In this document: positions 1 through 6,805 of the stretch, one piece after another
Position numbering within the stretch: position 1 is the stretch's first letter
Layout: each line of letters opens with the position of its first letter
Assembly (NCBI GenBank): GCA_949746915.1
Contig: CATKEA010000095.1
Coordinates: 1-12,675, forward strand
Reading direction: 5' to 3'
Source: an uncultured Bacilli bacterium
Lineage (GTDB): Bacteria > Bacillota_I > Bacilli_A > RF39 > UBA660
DNA: 12,675 bases
Position numbers and translations under genes: made by a program
Notes under the pieces: model-generated
The model's database searches: none
Told to the model about the DNA's origin: nothing
The model's input: only the letters and a program-made list of their open reading frames with translations

Positions 1-168
1 ATTATCTTTTTTTATATAATCTTTATATTTCAAACTAACTTCTATTGATAATGTCCACCCATTTAATGATTTTGCCTTTCTCTCTATGCATTTTAATGGC
101 TCAATAGCTATATTACCATTAGTTTTAAAATCTTTGTCATTAGGATTAAATATTTTAATCATAACCAT
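1..168 (-). CDS. tail endopeptidase / tail spike protein, N-terminus only (runs off the left edge)
   Basis: Only the first 56 codons are present; the frame stays open to base 1. The protein begins MVMIKIFNPNDKDFKTNGN and continues with an IEPLKC stretch and a WTLSIEVSLKY strand. This resembles the start of Gram-positive siphophage tail-tip proteins (Tal / prophage endopeptidase tail family), which open with a short 'N-G-x-x-x-I-x-P' segment and a beta-strand just after Dit. Such proteins form the tail tip and often carry a peptidoglycan hydrolase further in, which cannot be checked here. ATG at 168 lies 4 nt after a GAGG; ATG at 162 lies 10 nt after it and forms an ATGA overlap with the Dit stop, so either start is possible. 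Being directly downstream of Dit supports the call; the sequence match alone is modest. Confidence 0.6.
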   Translation of the reverse strand, partial: MVMIKIFNPNDKDFKTNGNIAIEPLKCIERKAKSLNGWTLSIEVSLKYKDYIKKDN

Positions 169-827
169 CTATCCTCATTTTTTATTTTTATTACTGAATC
201 ACCTTCATGAATAATTACCTGGTTGTTTCCTGGAGATATTTTTGGAAATTCAAATCCTATTTCTAAATTTCGATTTCTATTTAAGTTTTCATATGAAGCA
301 AAGTATTCTTCACAATCAATCTCAACGTATTCTTCATCATTAAATGTATATTTAAATCTTATATTGGCTATAGTTATATCTACAACGTCACTCTCCACTT
401 TTTCAAGTCTTATCTTTGGCGAAGAAAAAATATTGCCATGATTAATAATTTTATCTGATACAATCTTATAATCATCATTCTTAATCCAAAAAGGTGAACG
501 AATAAAAGAAACATCTGCTCTTTTTATTGACGCCATTCTCTGTGGCTCTATCTCACTAAAAAAATAAGCATTTGTTATTTTCCCATCATATTCAAGAATG
601 CCATTTCCATTTAACCAATCAAAAATTGCATCTTTTTTAGAAAAATCTAAAATCTGTAAAGAAAGTGATTTCTCTACATCTGAATAACCGTTATCGTTAT
701 AAAAATTCCCATTTCGACCTTGAATATCAATAATATCATATTTTTTTGATGCCCTAGTCAAAAACGCATCCTCTTCTTCTGGTATTACTCGCATATCTTC
801 GCTAGAAATCCCTTTAAATTTAAACAT
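159..827 (-). CDS. distal tail protein (Dit, siphovirus tail-component family)
   Basis: This 222-residue protein has the length and layout of a short, classical Dit with no inserted carbohydrate-binding module. The N-terminal half contains the family-like DIIDIQGRNGNFYNDNGY segment (about 32-49), followed by the DWLNGNGILEYDG and NAYFFSEIEP strands (about 71-95). The C-terminal half (about 135-222) is beta-rich, as expected of the galectin-like domain. Dit forms a hexameric hub at the end of the tail tube and carries the tip proteins. Position supports this: it follows the tape measure by 2 bp and precedes the tail endopeptidase, the standard siphophage order. The SD, AGGTGG, lies inside the last codons of the tape measure gene, implying coupled translation. 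The stop is TGA. Confidence 0.88.
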   Translation of the reverse strand: MFKFKGISSEDMRVIPEEEDAFLTRASKKYDIIDIQGRNGNFYNDNGYSDVEKSLSLQILDFSKKDAIFDWLNGNGILEYDGKITNAYFFSEIEPQRMASIKRADVSFIRSPFWIKNDDYKIVSDKIINHGNIFSSPKIRLEKVESDVVDITIANIRFKYTFNDEEYVEIDCEEYFASYENLNRNRNLEIGFEFPKISPGNNQVIIHEGDSVIKIKNEDRWL

Positions 828-829
828 TA

Positions 830-3800
830 TTACACCACCTTGTATAAAACTGATTCAACAAATTTTACAAACCCCTCATTATCTAATGACATTTTGCATG
901 AATTTAATGCCCTGACAAAAGTCTTATATAATAAGTTATAATCTATTTCAACTACAATTCTATTTTGACTATCAAATGAATCTGTATTATTTGAATAAGT
1001 ATTTTTTATTAATTTGGAATTTATTTCAGGATCTATATTTTCGAAGCTATCATTCACACTTTTTGCAATTTTATCAGTCTGCTTATATAATTTAGCCTCT
1101 TCATCTTTAATACCTAATTCTGAACCTTTCATTACATTTTGAAAAATAGCACGTGTTTTTTTAGATGGAGAATGAATATCAAATGCCTTTTTTAGTTTTG
1201 ATAAAATACCATTAGCTATACTAGAAGCTTTTGCAAATAAAGATGGTTCTTTTTTCTTCATTTCATCTAACATAGGGTCCATAGCGTTTTTCATTGCTTC
1301 ACGCGTTTTTTTTGGCATAGAATCATAACTACCAATAATACCATCCACGATTTTTTTAGTTTCGGCATCAATTTTACCGCCATACAGTTCAGTATTACTT
1401 ACCATTGCAAGCCAAGTACCAAGCTGTTCTGCCTCGCTATCACTCATATTTTTATATAGTTTCTCCCAAATTTCCCTAGTTTTATTTTCATAATCAAGAT
1501 CAGCTTTATATAACGCAAATTTTCTATCTTTTTTAAAAGTAAAATGTTGATTTTCTATATCTTCCAATTGCTTATTATGTTCACTCGTTGCATTTTCGTA
1601 ATCTTTATTAGCTTTTTTTATCATTTCCATGAAACTAGTATTACTAGCCAATCTTTTTTGAAAACCAGCAGAGTAAACTTCACTAACTTTTGCTACTTCA
1701 TCGTTCGCCATATTTATGGCATCTTCTTTTTTCTTAATAATCAAATCATATTCTCTTTTATACTCTTCATTTTCAATTGTAGCCCTTTCACCGTATCTAA
1801 CATTTAATAAAGCTATTTCTTCTGTTGTACGCTGATTAATAATACTAATTTGAGAAGCTGCTTGTTCTTCTGCTGTCTTAATCCATTCCTGTGAGGTAAT
1901 TTTGTATTCTTCTAAAGAACCTTTATGAGTTTCAGCAATCGTTGTTGCTTGCTGTGTTATAGCATTTGCAACTTGCGATTGAATTTCTAATTCTCTTTCT
2001 TTCAATTTATGAAGTTCTTCAAAATACTCATCTAATTGCTTTATTTCTTGTTCTGTATATTCTCTTCTTTCTTCTGATGCTCGTCTTGAAATTTCAGTTA
2101 TTCCTTTTTGAATAGAATCCATATTTTCTCTTAATTTACTTTGTTCTTCACTACTAGCAAACAACGTTGTATTAAATTCATTTAAATGAGATGTTGCACT
2201 ATCTATACCTTTCATAAAATCACTTGCTGCATTACCTATAGTTTCAAAATCTTTTTTAACAGCTTTCGTTGAATCACTAGATGCAATTGATATTGCTGCT
2301 ATTGAGGCACCGATAGCAAGACACGCAATTCCAATTGGACTTGAAACCGCCGTCATAATAGTAGCTAAACCATTAACTGTAGCGCTTGTAGAAGTTATAT
2401 CTCCTTGTGCAACTTGCATTGCCTGCGAAAAAGTTCCAATAGCTTTTAATCCTCCACCAACAGCACCAGTAACCTTTCCAAATACTGTTATTAGTGGTCC
2501 TGCCGCTGCTACAAAAAGACCAATTTTTAAAATTAAATCTACTTGTTCTTCACTTAACTTATCAAAACTATCAATCCATCTTCCAACTTTATCAAGTATT
2601 TTTTCTAAAGAAGGCATCATTTTATTTCCAGAAGTCAAAGCCATATCCTTTATCTTATTGATAATTATTTGCATTTTCGATTTTAGTGTACTATATCTTT
2701 TATCAGCTTCAGTTGATAAAGCATTATTTTCAATCCAGGCATTGTTCCCAATTTTTATTGTATCAGCAAATAGTTCATTAGCATTAGCAGCTCTTAATAT
2801 TGAATCACGTAAACGAACTTCTTTAATTCCTAAATCATCTAAAACAGATATTAAATTTCCACCATTTTTTTCAACATTTCCTAAACCCTCTAAAAATTTA
2901 ATCAATGCACTCGATGCATCTTTCTCCCATGCTTCAGCAAAATCCTTTGCAGACATTCCCGCAATTTTGGCATATTTTTCTACACCTTCAAATCCCTCAG
3001 CAGCAGAAGCTTCAATTTGAATCATTAACTTAGAAAAAGCAGACCCTCCCATTTCAGCTTCAATACCTACAGATGACAAAGCAGCTGCTAAACCAACGAT
3101 TTCTGATTCAGTCATACCAACAGTTGACCCCGCTCCAGCCAGTCTCATAGCCATTGAAACTATTTCAGCTTCTGTCGTTGCACTATTATTTCCCAAAGCA
3201 ACAATTGAAGAACCTAATCTATCAAAATCTTTTTGAGACATCCCTGTAATATTAGCAAATCTAGCCAAAGAGTCAGCTGCTTCATTCGCCGATAAATTTG
3301 TTGCCTCACCTAAATCAATCATTGTTTTTGTAAATGATAATACATTTTCTGTTTTTATTCCTAATTGTCCTGCAGCTTCTGCAACGGAGTTTATTTCAGT
3401 AGTAGTTGCTGGCATTTCGGTAGCAAGTTTTCTTATTCCTTTTCGTAATTCAGCAAGTTCCTCTTCTGTAGCATCAACAGTTTTTTCAACCCCCATAAAA
3501 GAATCTTCAAAATCAATTGCAGTTTTAACTGATGCTGTTAAAGCACCACCTATTACTAAAGAAAACTTTGATATTTTTTTTCCTGCATCTTCTATAACTT
3601 TACCAGCATCTTTAAACTTTTTAGCATAAACTTCCAAATTAACAGTACCAGTTTTTAACATAGCTGATGTTTCTTTAATTCGTTGATTATATTTTTCTAA
3701 GCTAGTTTCGGCCTGAATCAATTGCATTCTTTTATTATGAATTGCTTGTTGATTCTTATTTTCAGCTCCCTCTAACTCCTCTAACTCTTTTCTTAAAAGA

Positions 3801-4021
3801 GTAACTTTATCATTTTGTAAATCATAAGCTTCATTCAAATATTTAAGTTTATCTGCCAATTTTTGACTATTTTTAGTAGAATTATCCCATTGGGTTTGGG
3901 TTAGTTTAAATTGGGAATAATTTTCTTTTAACGATGAATTTATAGTCTTTAACGAATTAACAAAGTCTGTTGTTCCATCGGACTTAAAAACTAAACCAAC
4001 TCTTTTTAAATCATTGCCCAT
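830..4021 (-). CDS. tail tape measure protein (TP901 type)
   Basis: Predicted 1063-residue tape measure protein that sets tail length, fills the tail tube and is ejected with the DNA. Numbering from ATG 4027: a heptad-rich coiled coil spans about 30-125; the TP901-type core about 165-480 contains AIDFEDSFMGVEKTVDAT and a run of short Ala/Gly-rich helices; hydrophobic stretches sit at about 497-535 and 553-583 and may insert in the host membrane; a long charged coiled coil spans about 620-860; FDIHSPSK at 949-956 is a motif common near the C-terminus of Firmicutes tape measures. At about 1.5 angstrom per residue the tail would be near 160 nm (an inference). I chose ATG 4021 because GGAGG sits 8 nt before it but only 2 nt before ATG 4027. 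The gene is in the same frame as the upstream chaperone gene, separated by one TAG. Confidence 0.95.
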   Translation of the reverse strand: MGNDLKRVGLVFKSDGTTDFVNSLKTINSSLKENYSQFKLTQTQWDNSTKNSQKLADKLKYLNEAYDLQNDKVTLLRKELEELEGAENKNQQAIHNKRMQLIQAETSLEKYNQRIKETSAMLKTGTVNLEVYAKKFKDAGKVIEDAGKKISKFSLVIGGALTASVKTAIDFEDSFMGVEKTVDATEEELAELRKGIRKLATEMPATTTEINSVAEAAGQLGIKTENVLSFTKTMIDLGEATNLSANEAADSLARFANITGMSQKDFDRLGSSIVALGNNSATTEAEIVSMAMRLAGAGSTVGMTESEIVGLAAALSSVGIEAEMGGSAFSKLMIQIEASAAEGFEGVEKYAKIAGMSAKDFAEAWEKDASSALIKFLEGLGNVEKNGGNLISVLDDLGIKEVRLRDSILRAANANELFADTIKIGNNAWIENNALSTEADKRYSTLKSKMQIIINKIKDMALTSGNKMMPSLEKILDKVGRWIDSFDKLSEEQVDLILKIGLFVAAAGPLITVFGKVTGAVGGGLKAIGTFSQAMQVAQGDITSTSATVNGLATIMTAVSSPIGIACLAIGASIAAISIASSDSTKAVKKDFETIGNAASDFMKGIDSATSHLNEFNTTLFASSEEQSKLRENMDSIQKGITEISRRASEERREYTEQEIKQLDEYFEELHKLKERELEIQSQVANAITQQATTIAETHKGSLEEYKITSQEWIKTAEEQAASQISIINQRTTEEIALLNVRYGERATIENEEYKREYDLIIKKKEDAINMANDEVAKVSEVYSAGFQKRLASNTSFMEMIKKANKDYENATSEHNKQLEDIENQHFTFKKDRKFALYKADLDYENKTREIWEKLYKNMSDSEAEQLGTWLAMVSNTELYGGKIDAETKKIVDGIIGSYDSMPKKTREAMKNAMDPMLDEMKKKEPSLFAKASSIANGILSKLKKAFDIHSPSKKTRAIFQNVMKGSELGIKDEEAKLYKQTDKIAKSVNDSFENIDPEINSKLIKNTYSNNTDSFDSQNRIVVEIDYNLLYKTFVRALNSCKMSLDNEGFVKFVESVLYKVV

Positions 4022-4029
4022 TATCATCG

Positions 4030-4034
4030 CCTCC
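4030..4034 (-). promoter_or_regulatory. ribosome binding site of the tape measure gene
   Basis: GGAGG here shares its first G with the TAG stop of the chaperone gene. It is 8 nt from ATG 4021 and 2 nt from ATG 4027, so the downstream ATG is the better start. Confidence 0.75.
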
Positions 4035-4375
4035 TAAAAATGTCTAGCAGAAAAGTTAACTTGATTATTTTGAATTACTGGTTTATTATCAACAGTTTCC
4101 TTTATTACATCTAAATTCTTTGAAATAAAATCAATTATTTTTTCATAATCTTGTAACCTAACCAATCGCAAAGCTTGTCTATAACTTAAAGGAGAATCAT
4201 AACACGATGCTATTGCAGAATATATAAAATGATTGGCTATATACATAAAATTAATCTTATTTTCAAAATCTTCAATAACTTTTTTAGCTCCGCCAGGATA
4301 ATCATCTAAGTATTCTAAAAAAAGAATACCTATTTCCAGTTTGATAATTTCTCCAGTCTTCAACTCTATTTCCAT
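4034..4375 (-). CDS. tail assembly chaperone (gpG-like)
   Basis: A 113-residue, mostly helical protein located between the major tail protein and the tape measure, the slot of the tail assembly chaperone that coats the tape measure before tube polymerisation. Visible features are a beta-strand start (MEIELKTGEIIKLEIG), a central helical body, LSYRQALRLVRLQDYEKI (about 63-80), and a polar tail ending NFSARHF. The call rests mainly on position, size and composition. ATG 4375 is preferred: AAAGGA is 9 nt before it, whereas the same SD touches ATG 4384 with no spacing. Many siphophages make a second, longer chaperone by frameshifting; here only 6 nt separate the stop from the first possible tape-measure ATG, and alternative-frame extensions end within about eight codons, so no second product is visible. 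Confidence 0.72.
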   Translation of the reverse strand: MEIELKTGEIIKLEIGILFLEYLDDYPGGAKKVIEDFENKINFMYIANHFIYSAIASCYDSPLSYRQALRLVRLQDYEKIIDFISKNLDVIKETVDNKPVIQNNQVNFSARHF

Positions 4376-4394
4376 TTTTATCATTCCTTTCTAT

Positions 4395-4423
4395 AAAAAA
4401 AAGAAGGGCATATTTCTATGCCC
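4395..4423 (-). terminator. intrinsic terminator / attenuator overlapping the end of the major tail protein gene
   Basis: Read on the minus strand, a perfect 7-bp stem GGGCATA/TATGCCC closes a GAAA tetraloop and is followed by TTC and then eight T. Four of the seven stem pairs are G-C, strong against this AT-rich background. The stop codon TAG of the major tail protein lies at the stem-loop junction (ATA of the stem plus G of the loop). The terminator lies before the chaperone gene, so it probably lowers expression of everything from the chaperone onward relative to the major tail protein. Confidence 0.85.
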
Positions 4424-5039
4424 CTGGAGTAATTGCTGCCGCCAAATCTTCTTTTGTAATAATTGGCTTAGTAAAGAATTTTTCTTCTGTTAAATCTTTT
4501 GGGAAATTACTTGCTTCACTATCTACATAGTTTTTAATATCGCCTTCATCATTAAAAGCATATGCTCGAATAGTAACTGTATCGTTTTGTTCACTAAAGT
4601 TTTCTTCTTTAGTTGCAATATCATCAGTATTTTCAACTAATTGACATTTTGGATACCAATCATATCTGACACCACCGCCAACTTTTTTAACAACTTTTCC
4701 ATATGCAAAATATGGTCTTTCAGAATTTCTACCACTTGAAATTAAACCACTTTCATCAGCAATATCTCCCCTCATTTTAGCAAGATCATCTGGGTCAAAT
4801 GCTATAACCTCAACAGCAAGTTCAACACTTGCACTTTGTGATACTGTAGTATAATCCTTACCACTCGCTTTCACTATAGTACTCTCTGCATTTTCTGTTG
4901 TTCCAATACTTTTAACAGTATCAGTTTTTATTGTTTGCTCATAAGTTGAAGGATTAAATTCGCCACCTTCCGTTGGAGTGTTAAAAGCATAATATTGCGA
5001 ACCTACAGTTTCTTTAATCATGGGTCTTTTTGTTTTCAT
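4416..5039 (-). CDS. major tail protein (phi13 family tube protein)
   Basis: This 207-residue protein polymerises into the tail tube. Family-like features are an N-terminal arm followed by beta-strands (SQYYAFNTPTEGGEFNP, about 14-30), the ASVELAVEVIAFDPDDLAKM segment (about 70-89), GKVVKKVGGGVRYDWYPKC (about 114-132), the TIRAYAFNDEGDIKN strand (about 155-169), and a C-terminal FFTKPIITKEDL run. Length and pattern fit the phi13-type major tail family. AGGAGG lies 8 nt before ATG 5039, one of the best SDs in the window and fitting for an abundant protein. No Ig-like domain is appended. The last residues, ITPGA, match the TTPGA end of the major capsid protein. The stop codon is embedded in an intrinsic terminator. 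Confidence 0.9.
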   Translation of the reverse strand: MKTKRPMIKETVGSQYYAFNTPTEGGEFNPSTYEQTIKTDTVKSIGTTENAESTIVKASGKDYTTVSQSASVELAVEVIAFDPDDLAKMRGDIADESGLISSGRNSERPYFAYGKVVKKVGGGVRYDWYPKCQLVENTDDIATKEENFSEQNDTVTIRAYAFNDEGDIKNYVDSEASNFPKDLTEEKFFTKPIITKEDLAAAITPGA

Positions 5040-5051
5040 CTATATTTCCTC

Positions 5052-5408
5052 CTAATTATAAAAATTTTGTAACATTTTTTGATAATATTTAGTTTTATTT
5101 CTTTCAAAAGTTGGATGTAAATGAGGATGAGCTTTCATCTTCATTGTACCATCTTCAACCATAGGGCCATAATATTTCCCCCACCCAACTTCTACATCAG
5201 TTTTTGTTCTTTCATAAGCAAATGAATCAATCAAATGTGTATAATCTGGTGATCTAATTTTCGAATAAGGTTTAGGCAATTTCAACAAATCTTTTGTAAA
5301 TTCTTTTGCACCAATTTCTAAAATATCAAGTGGATTTTCTGCCTTTTTTATTATCGATGATAAATCGTTAAATAAATCAGTTAATCCGCCAAATAATTCA
5401 TCAGATAT
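5052..5408 (-). CDS. HK97 gp10-like tail completion / head-tail joining protein, with probable ATA start
   Basis: The conserved C-terminal part is clear: VEVGWGKYYGPMVEDGTMKMKAHPHLHPTF shows the gp10 signature of a G-x-x-YYGPMVEDGT segment, then HPHLHPTF, and a final K-x-x-YYQKML helix. From the first standard in-frame start (TTG 5288) the protein would be only 78 residues and lack the N-terminal helix. The frame remains open upstream to a TAG at 5414-5412 with no ATG, GTG or TTG. The best upstream candidate is ATA at 5408, 7 nt after GAGGTG, giving 118 residues beginning MSDELFGGLTDLFNDL, a normal length for the family. It overlaps the previous gene's TGA by 8 nt, so coupled initiation is likely. 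Alternatives are an ATG-to-ATA loss-of-start mutation, a sequencing error, or a +1 frameshift from the upstream gene. Confidence 0.82.
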   Translation of the reverse strand: MSDELFGGLTDLFNDLSSIIKKAENPLDILEIGAKEFTKDLLKLPKPYSKIRSPDYTHLIDSFAYERTKTDVEVGWGKYYGPMVEDGTMKMKAHPHLHPTFERNKTKYYQKMLQNFYN

Positions 5409-5730
5409 TTTCTAACACCTCAACCGAAAAATACGAATGAAATTCCCTTGTTTCTTTTAAAAATTCATGATAAATTGTTGGATTAATATTTTTTAACGAT
5501 AACTCTTTTTTTAGATTTAATAAATTAGGATCCCTTGGTTCATATGAAAAAAATGAAACTTGATATGTAACCTTTGTATTATAATTTTTGCCACTAGCAC
5601 TTAAAGGCTCCCAAACATAATCAAAAAAAACAACTCTTGGATATATGTCATTTCTATCTATATTTTGGACACCCTCATTATAAGAAATATTTAGCTTTTG
5701 AAATATTTTTTCAAGTTCTTCTTTCGTCAT
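5401..5730 (-). CDS. probable tail terminator / tail completion protein
   Basis: A 109-residue alpha/beta protein: an N-terminal helix (MTKEELEKIFQKLNISYNEG), a YPRVVFFDYVWEPLSASGKNY strand region (about 30-50), a VTYQVSFFSYEP strand (about 54-65), a helix (LLNLKKELSLKNI), and a final FHSYFSVEVLENI strand. The 'YPRVVF...NYNTKVTYQVSFFSYEPRDP' layout resembles small phage proteins that cap the tail tube and join it to the head. I recognise the pattern rather than a specific family, so the function is inferred from fold pattern and position. The start forms an ATGA overlap with the preceding stop; GAGG is 10 nt upstream. It lies before the gp10-like gene, whereas these two are more often in the opposite order. 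Confidence 0.6.
   Translation of the reverse strand: MTKEELEKIFQKLNISYNEGVQNIDRNDIYPRVVFFDYVWEPLSASGKNYNTKVTYQVSFFSYEPRDPNLLNLKKELSLKNINPTIYHEFLKETREFHSYFSVEVLENI
5416..5421 (-). promoter_or_regulatory. ribosome binding site supporting the ATA start of the gp10-like gene
   Basis: GAGGTG here lies 7 nt before ATA 5408 and inside the last codons of the upstream gene. The nearest ATG (5401) is 14 nt away and opens a frame of only six codons, so this SD has no better partner than the ATA. Confidence 0.6.
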
Positions 5731-6110
5731 ATTCTACTTTCCTCTAAAATCGGATTATTATATTCTTCTAAAGTTATATCACTTTGCGATATACCATCTT
5801 TATTTTTAAAATGATAAATATTAAATACTTTATAATATTCATCATCAATAAATAACACGTTTCTAGATGTAATATCTCTATCTTGAGGTATTCTTATTTT
5901 TCTTTTAATTTTTTTAGTTCTTTTCTCATTCTCAAACATGATTGAATCAGAAAGTGATAACTCTTCAAAGAAAAAATCATCATCTTGTACCTTTTCTAAT
6001 TTTTCGTATGGAAATGTAGTATTTGATGAGATGATCTTAAATAACAAAAAACTACCATCATTATAATTTGGTAGATTCGTAATATTTAGCTTGTAATGTT
6101 GTATAGTCAC
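5727..6110 (-). CDS. head-tail adaptor / head closure protein
   Basis: A 127-residue protein in the slot of the head-closure ring (SPP1 gp16 / head-tail joining families) that seals the connector after packaging. The C-terminal half has the usual beta-barrel pattern: KKIKRKIRIPQDRDITSRNV (about 66-85), DDEYYKVFNIYHF (about 89-101), then SDITLEEY (about 109-116). The N-terminal third is divergent. The start is GTG 6110, 10 nt after a strong AAGGAG; this gives an unusually long 50-nt overlap with the upstream connector gene. An in-frame ATT at 6116 lies only 4 nt from the SD and is less likely. The stop TGA overlaps the next ATG. Confidence 0.72.
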   Translation of the reverse strand: MTIQHYKLNITNLPNYNDGSFLLFKIISSNTTFPYEKLEKVQDDDFFFEELSLSDSIMFENEKRTKKIKRKIRIPQDRDITSRNVLFIDDEYYKVFNIYHFKNKDGISQSDITLEEYNNPILEESRI

Positions 6111-6366
6111 TACAATATAACTCCTTAAATTCAGCTATTCTCTTATAAGTAGCATATAATACATACGTCTTTAATAAAGCTCTTGCACTAAGATCCTCAT
6201 TAAAATCAATAATTGAACCTACAATTTCATCGATATCATATATACCCTCTTTTATATAATTATTTAAAGTTTCATCTTTTATTTTGGGAGAAATTGCTTG
6301 TTCTTGCCTAACCTCTTTTATTATATCCCTTATAACGTCATTATCAAAAAGCTTACTGTTATTCAT
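6061..6366 (-). CDS. head-tail connector protein (gp6-like)
   Basis: A 101-residue, all-helical protein of the size of gp6-like connectors (HK97 gp6 / SPP1 gp15 type), which form a ring under the portal. Visible family-like features are the N-terminal helix (NDVIRDIIKEVRQEQ), a YIKEGIYDIDEIVG helix, and the C-terminal 'LSARALLKTYVLYATYKRIAEF' region in which an Ala/Arg/Leu-rich helix leads into an FxExY segment and the closing TTLQAKYYES helix. It follows the capsid region and precedes the closure gene. Its ATG overlaps the preceding stop by 8 nt with only a weak purine-rich SD (AAAGAAG), so translation probably depends on coupling. Confidence 0.78.
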   Translation of the reverse strand: MNNSKLFDNDVIRDIIKEVRQEQAISPKIKDETLNNYIKEGIYDIDEIVGSIIDFNEDLSARALLKTYVLYATYKRIAEFKELYCSDYTTLQAKYYESTKL

Positions 6367-6790
6367 TTACTTCTTCTTTATCATTTTCGCTACTATCAGT
6401 ATTTTCATCTAATGCGTCTTCATTTGCCTCATTATTAATATTATCATCTAGCATATTTTTATCTGTTTGCTCATCAGAATTCTCTTTTTTTTGTTCTGAA
6501 TCACTGGTGATCAAATTAGTATTTACATTTTCTAGAATAGCAGCTAATATTGGTTTTCTAACATCAAGTCCTAAAATCATAGCATATTCTAACAACTGCT
6601 TTTCAGTCAATCTATTAAGCTTCACTTGTTTTATCAGTTTTTTATTTCTTTTATTGTTTGAAGAAGATAGTTCATTAACCCTATCCTCTTCAACCACTTT
6701 ATTTTCAAAAGGAAATAAATCACCTTTTTTATAAATATGATTATTATCACTTAAGTCCATAAAATCATCTATTACTATATTTACATTCAT
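6359..6790 (-). CDS. small head-associated protein with HeH/SAP-like segment and acidic tail, function unknown
   Basis: A 143-residue protein with three parts. Residues 1-35 (FMDLSDNNHIYKKGDLFPF) look like the 'D...Y..GD' opening of small proteins often found just after the capsid gene in Firmicutes phages. Residues 58-88 (LTEKQLLEYAMILGLDV then KPILAAILENV) look like a helix-extension-helix (HeH/SAP/Rho-N-like) motif that can bind nucleic acid or protein. Residues 95-143 are a low-complexity tail rich in Asp, Glu and Asn. I do not recognise a named family, and a role in head completion or capsid binding is only inferred from position. AAAGGAG lies 8 nt before the ATG. Confidence 0.7.
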   Translation of the reverse strand: MNVNIVIDDFMDLSDNNHIYKKGDLFPFENKVVEEDRVNELSSSNNKRNKKLIKQVKLNRLTEKQLLEYAMILGLDVRKPILAAILENVNTNLITSDSEQKKENSDEQTDKNMLDDNINNEANEDALDENTDSSENDKEEVNE

Positions 6791-6805
6791 ATTTTTAGCT
6801 CCTTT

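Noticed and set aside
223..441. Plus-strand open frames here and at 1544-1807, 2658-3020, 6507-6734 and 10437-10709
   Set aside because: Each lies antisense inside a well-supported minus-strand gene, lacks domain features, and reads as low-complexity hydrophobic sequence typical of antisense frames.
4020..4050. -1 frameshift at the CATTTTTAG end of the chaperone gene
   Set aside because: The T run is too short for a standard slippery heptamer and the shifted frame stops after about eight codons.
4380..4440. Programmed frameshift adding an Ig-like domain to the major tail protein
   Set aside because: Both alternative frames after the TPGA codons close within about 8-12 codons, and the sequence there is the terminator.
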